DNA of 16,032 nt, from the NCBI GenBank assembly GCA_964516805.1, contig CAZEXI010000049.1:1-16032 (forward strand), in the 5' to 3' direction. Position 1 is the stretch's first letter. Each line of letters starts with the position of its first letter. The notes under the pieces are model-generated. The model saw only the letters and a list, made by a program, of their open reading frames with translations. It had not been told where the DNA came from and searched no databases. This document shows positions 14,897 through 16,032 of the stretch, piece after piece. The translations under genes and the position numbers were made by a program. Origin of the DNA: CAYSTL01 sp964516805 (lineage in GTDB: Archaea > Thermoplasmatota > Thermoplasmata > Halarchaeoplasmatales > Halarchaeoplasmataceae).

Positions 14897-15820
14897 ATGA
14901 GAGAAGAGAAAAAAGAAGTGTTAGAGAAGCATGGCTATGTTTTAACTGGTGAAGAAAGTGCTGTAAAGTTATGTCACTGGGTCAGTGAAAAGCTGATAAA
15001 TAGAAGAGCATGTTATAAAGAGGATTTTTATGGTATAGACTGTCACAGATGTCTACAGATGTCTCCAAATGTAGATTATTGTAATCAACAGTGCTTGTTC
15101 TGCTGGAGATATCAGGATTATCAAAAGAGGGGTGATATCGATTTTGATGATCCAGAAGAGATCGTTGAAAAGAGTATAGAAGCACAGAGAAAACTCGTAA
15201 CTGGCTTCAAAGGTGATGATAGATGTGATATAGATATGTGGGAAGAAGCTAGAAATCCAAATCAGGTAGCTATCAGTCTTGCTGGTGAACCAGCAATGTA
15301 TCCATATCTAGATGATTTGATAGAGGAATATGAAAAAAGAGGGATGACTACTTTTTTAGTTACCAATGGGACAAGGCCAGATATATTAGAAGGTCTAGAT
15401 ACTTTACCCACTCAACTTTATGTAACTTTGGCTGCACCTAATAAAGACGTTTACGAGAAATTATGCGTTCCAAAGAATCCTGGTCTCTGGGACAGAGTGA
15501 ATGAAACTTTAGAGCTCTTTCCATCTCTTGATACTAGGACTGTAGTAAGACATACTTTAGTAAAGAAATGGAATATTGGTTGGGAAGAGGAATATGTAAA
15601 ATTAATTGAAAAAGCAGATCCTATGTTTGTAGAGGCGAAAGGATATGTCTTTGTTGGAGACTCTAGAAACAGGATGAATATCGAAAATATGCCTTCTCAC
15701 AAATTGATAAAAGAATTTGCCGAAAAAGAAGCCTCTTTGTTAGGTCTAGATGTTATAGCAGAAAAAGCAGATAGTAGAGTATGTTTAATTGGTGAAGAAG
15801 GTATGGATACTAAACTGTGA
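14897..15820 (+). CDS. taw1: tRNA 4-demethylwyosine synthase (radical SAM, TYW1-type)
   Basis: Taw1 condenses N1-methylguanosine-37 of tRNA-Phe with pyruvate carbons to form the tricyclic imG-14, the first committed step to wyosine-type bases in archaea. The 307-residue product carries two iron-sulfur sites. The radical SAM motif has Cys62, Cys66 and Cys69 (YCNQQCLFC). The auxiliary cluster ligands are Cys26, Cys39 and Cys52, the same numbering I recall for the Methanocaldococcus enzyme. Lys41 in ACYKED matches the lysine proposed to bind pyruvate. SLAGEPAMYPYL (127-138) is the GEP motif. It lacks the flavodoxin domain of eukaryotic TYW1, as expected for archaea. The ATG at 14897 has GGAG 9 nt upstream, inside the rfcL end. 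No Trm5 or Taw2 gene is in the window. Confidence 0.95.
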   Translation: MREEKKEVLEKHGYVLTGEESAVKLCHWVSEKLINRRACYKEDFYGIDCHRCLQMSPNVDYCNQQCLFCWRYQDYQKRGDIDFDDPEEIVEKSIEAQRKLVTGFKGDDRCDIDMWEEARNPNQVAISLAGEPAMYPYLDDLIEEYEKRGMTTFLVTNGTRPDILEGLDTLPTQLYVTLAAPNKDVYEKLCVPKNPGLWDRVNETLELFPSLDTRTVVRHTLVKKWNIGWEEEYVKLIEKADPMFVEAKGYVFVGDSRNRMNIENMPSHKLIKEFAEKEASLLGLDVIAEKADSRVCLIGEEGMDTKL

Positions 15821-15823
15821 ATC

Positions 15824-15860
15824 TTTTTTTATAATAATTTTTTATTTCCTATTTTTTCCT
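15824..15860 (+). terminator. T-rich terminator of rfcL-taw1
   Basis: Three T6-T7 runs lie within 40 bp of the taw1 stop codon, without a strong hairpin, as expected for archaeal termination. They should also keep this transcript from running antisense into the 16S gene. Confidence 0.6.
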
Positions 15861-15900
15861 AAGTAATTTAATCAGAATTTAAACTAGATCATAGTATTTG

Positions 15901-15961
15901 AATTAAAAAAGAAAAGAACTCGATTAATCAGACGTATAATGATATTTGGTGTTTATTCACC
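15901..15961 (-). terminator. 16S rRNA trailer hairpin and T-rich end
   Basis: Downstream of the 16S 3' end on the minus strand, GGTG and CACC form a 4-bp stem around a 6-nt loop (15948-15961). About 30 nt later comes a T-rich stretch of two T runs (15903-15916). This looks like the end of the 16S transcript, with no 23S gene after it. Confidence 0.45.
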
Positions 15962-15984
15962 TGCCAAGGAGATTTCTTTTGCGT

Positions 15985-16032
15985 AGGAGGTGATCCATCT
16001 GCAGGTTCCCCTACAGATACCTTGTTACGACT
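15985..16032 (-). rRNA. rrs: 16S ribosomal RNA, 3' end (partial)
   Basis: The minus strand reads the universal GTCGTAACAAGGTA, the helix 45 hairpin with the GGAA loop that is dimethylated by KsgA/Dim1, and the terminal GGATCACCTCCT carrying the anti-Shine-Dalgarno. The mature 3' end is placed at 15985 from this conserved end. About 48 nt are visible; the rest lies to the right of the window. The gene converges on taw1. The segments flanking the helix 45 loop differ from the usual archaeal GCC/GGC pairing but remain complementary (ATCTG with CAGAT). Confidence 0.95.

Noticed and set aside
15983..15994. Strong Shine-Dalgarno GGAGGTGATCC on the plus strand near the window end
   Set aside because: It is the complement of the 16S rRNA anti-Shine-Dalgarno tail, not a ribosome site for a gene.
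1..16032. CRISPR array, insertion sequence or tRNA gene
   Set aside because: No regularly spaced direct repeats, transposase or terminal inverted repeats, and no cloverleaf with a TTCRANNC-type T-loop were seen on either strand by eye.

Overview
The window is A+T-rich archaeal chromosome with compact, almost wholly assignable housekeeping content. The archaeal markers are a membrane-inserted LonB protease, the large subunit of replication factor C (RfcL), a Lhr-type helicase with a C-terminal zinc knuckle, 4-demethylwyosine synthase (Taw1), an IorB-type ferredoxin-dependent oxidoreductase subunit, archaeal TATA-like promoters close to start codons, and a 16S rRNA 3' end ending in the anti-Shine-Dalgarno stretch ATCACCTCC. 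The 16S gene is not followed by a 23S gene. Together with the glycerate 2-kinase, this makes a Thermoplasmata-type euryarchaeote a reasonable but unproven guess.

Layout. Bases 1-592 hold the 3' part of iorB (+). It converges after 7 bp on a glycerate 2-kinase (-, 600-1913). A 120-bp divergent promoter region separates that gene from a SLOG/TIGR00725-like nucleotide-binding protein (+, 2034-2492). Next come lonB (+, 2548-4584) and, immediately after its stop codon, a Lhr-family helicase (+, to 7353). A new promoter then drives a 1157-residue coiled-coil protein (+, 7495-10968). Its end overlaps a HemK/Mtq2-type protein glutamine methyltransferase (+, to 11530). The 367 bp up to ilvE contain a decayed aldehyde dehydrogenase fragment and T-rich terminators. 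ilvE (-, 11898-12809) diverges from a small two-TM protein with an OB-like external domain (+, 12910-13386). Then rfcL and taw1 form a tight pair (+, 13433-15820). After about 160 bp of terminator-like sequence the 3' end of 16S rRNA enters from the right on the minus strand.

Translation signals fall into two classes. Genes following their own promoter (rfcL, the OB-fold membrane protein, ilvE, probably the SLOG protein) have a TATA-like box about 22-28 nt before the start codon, so their mRNAs are probably leaderless. Genes inside operons or behind a leader (the helicase, the coiled-coil protein, taw1) have Shine-Dalgarno matches to the 16S tail seen at the window end.

The most unusual item is the 7495-10968 protein. 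An HhH domain, a zinc ribbon and a TPR pair are followed by about 900 residues of charged helix. In that stretch I count 14 copies of a GDYxxAL-like core, spaced alternately 59-61 and 64-91 residues, i.e. seven paired units of roughly 130 residues. The second is the aldehyde dehydrogenase relic. The third is the isolated 16S gene with compensatory changes in its terminal helix.
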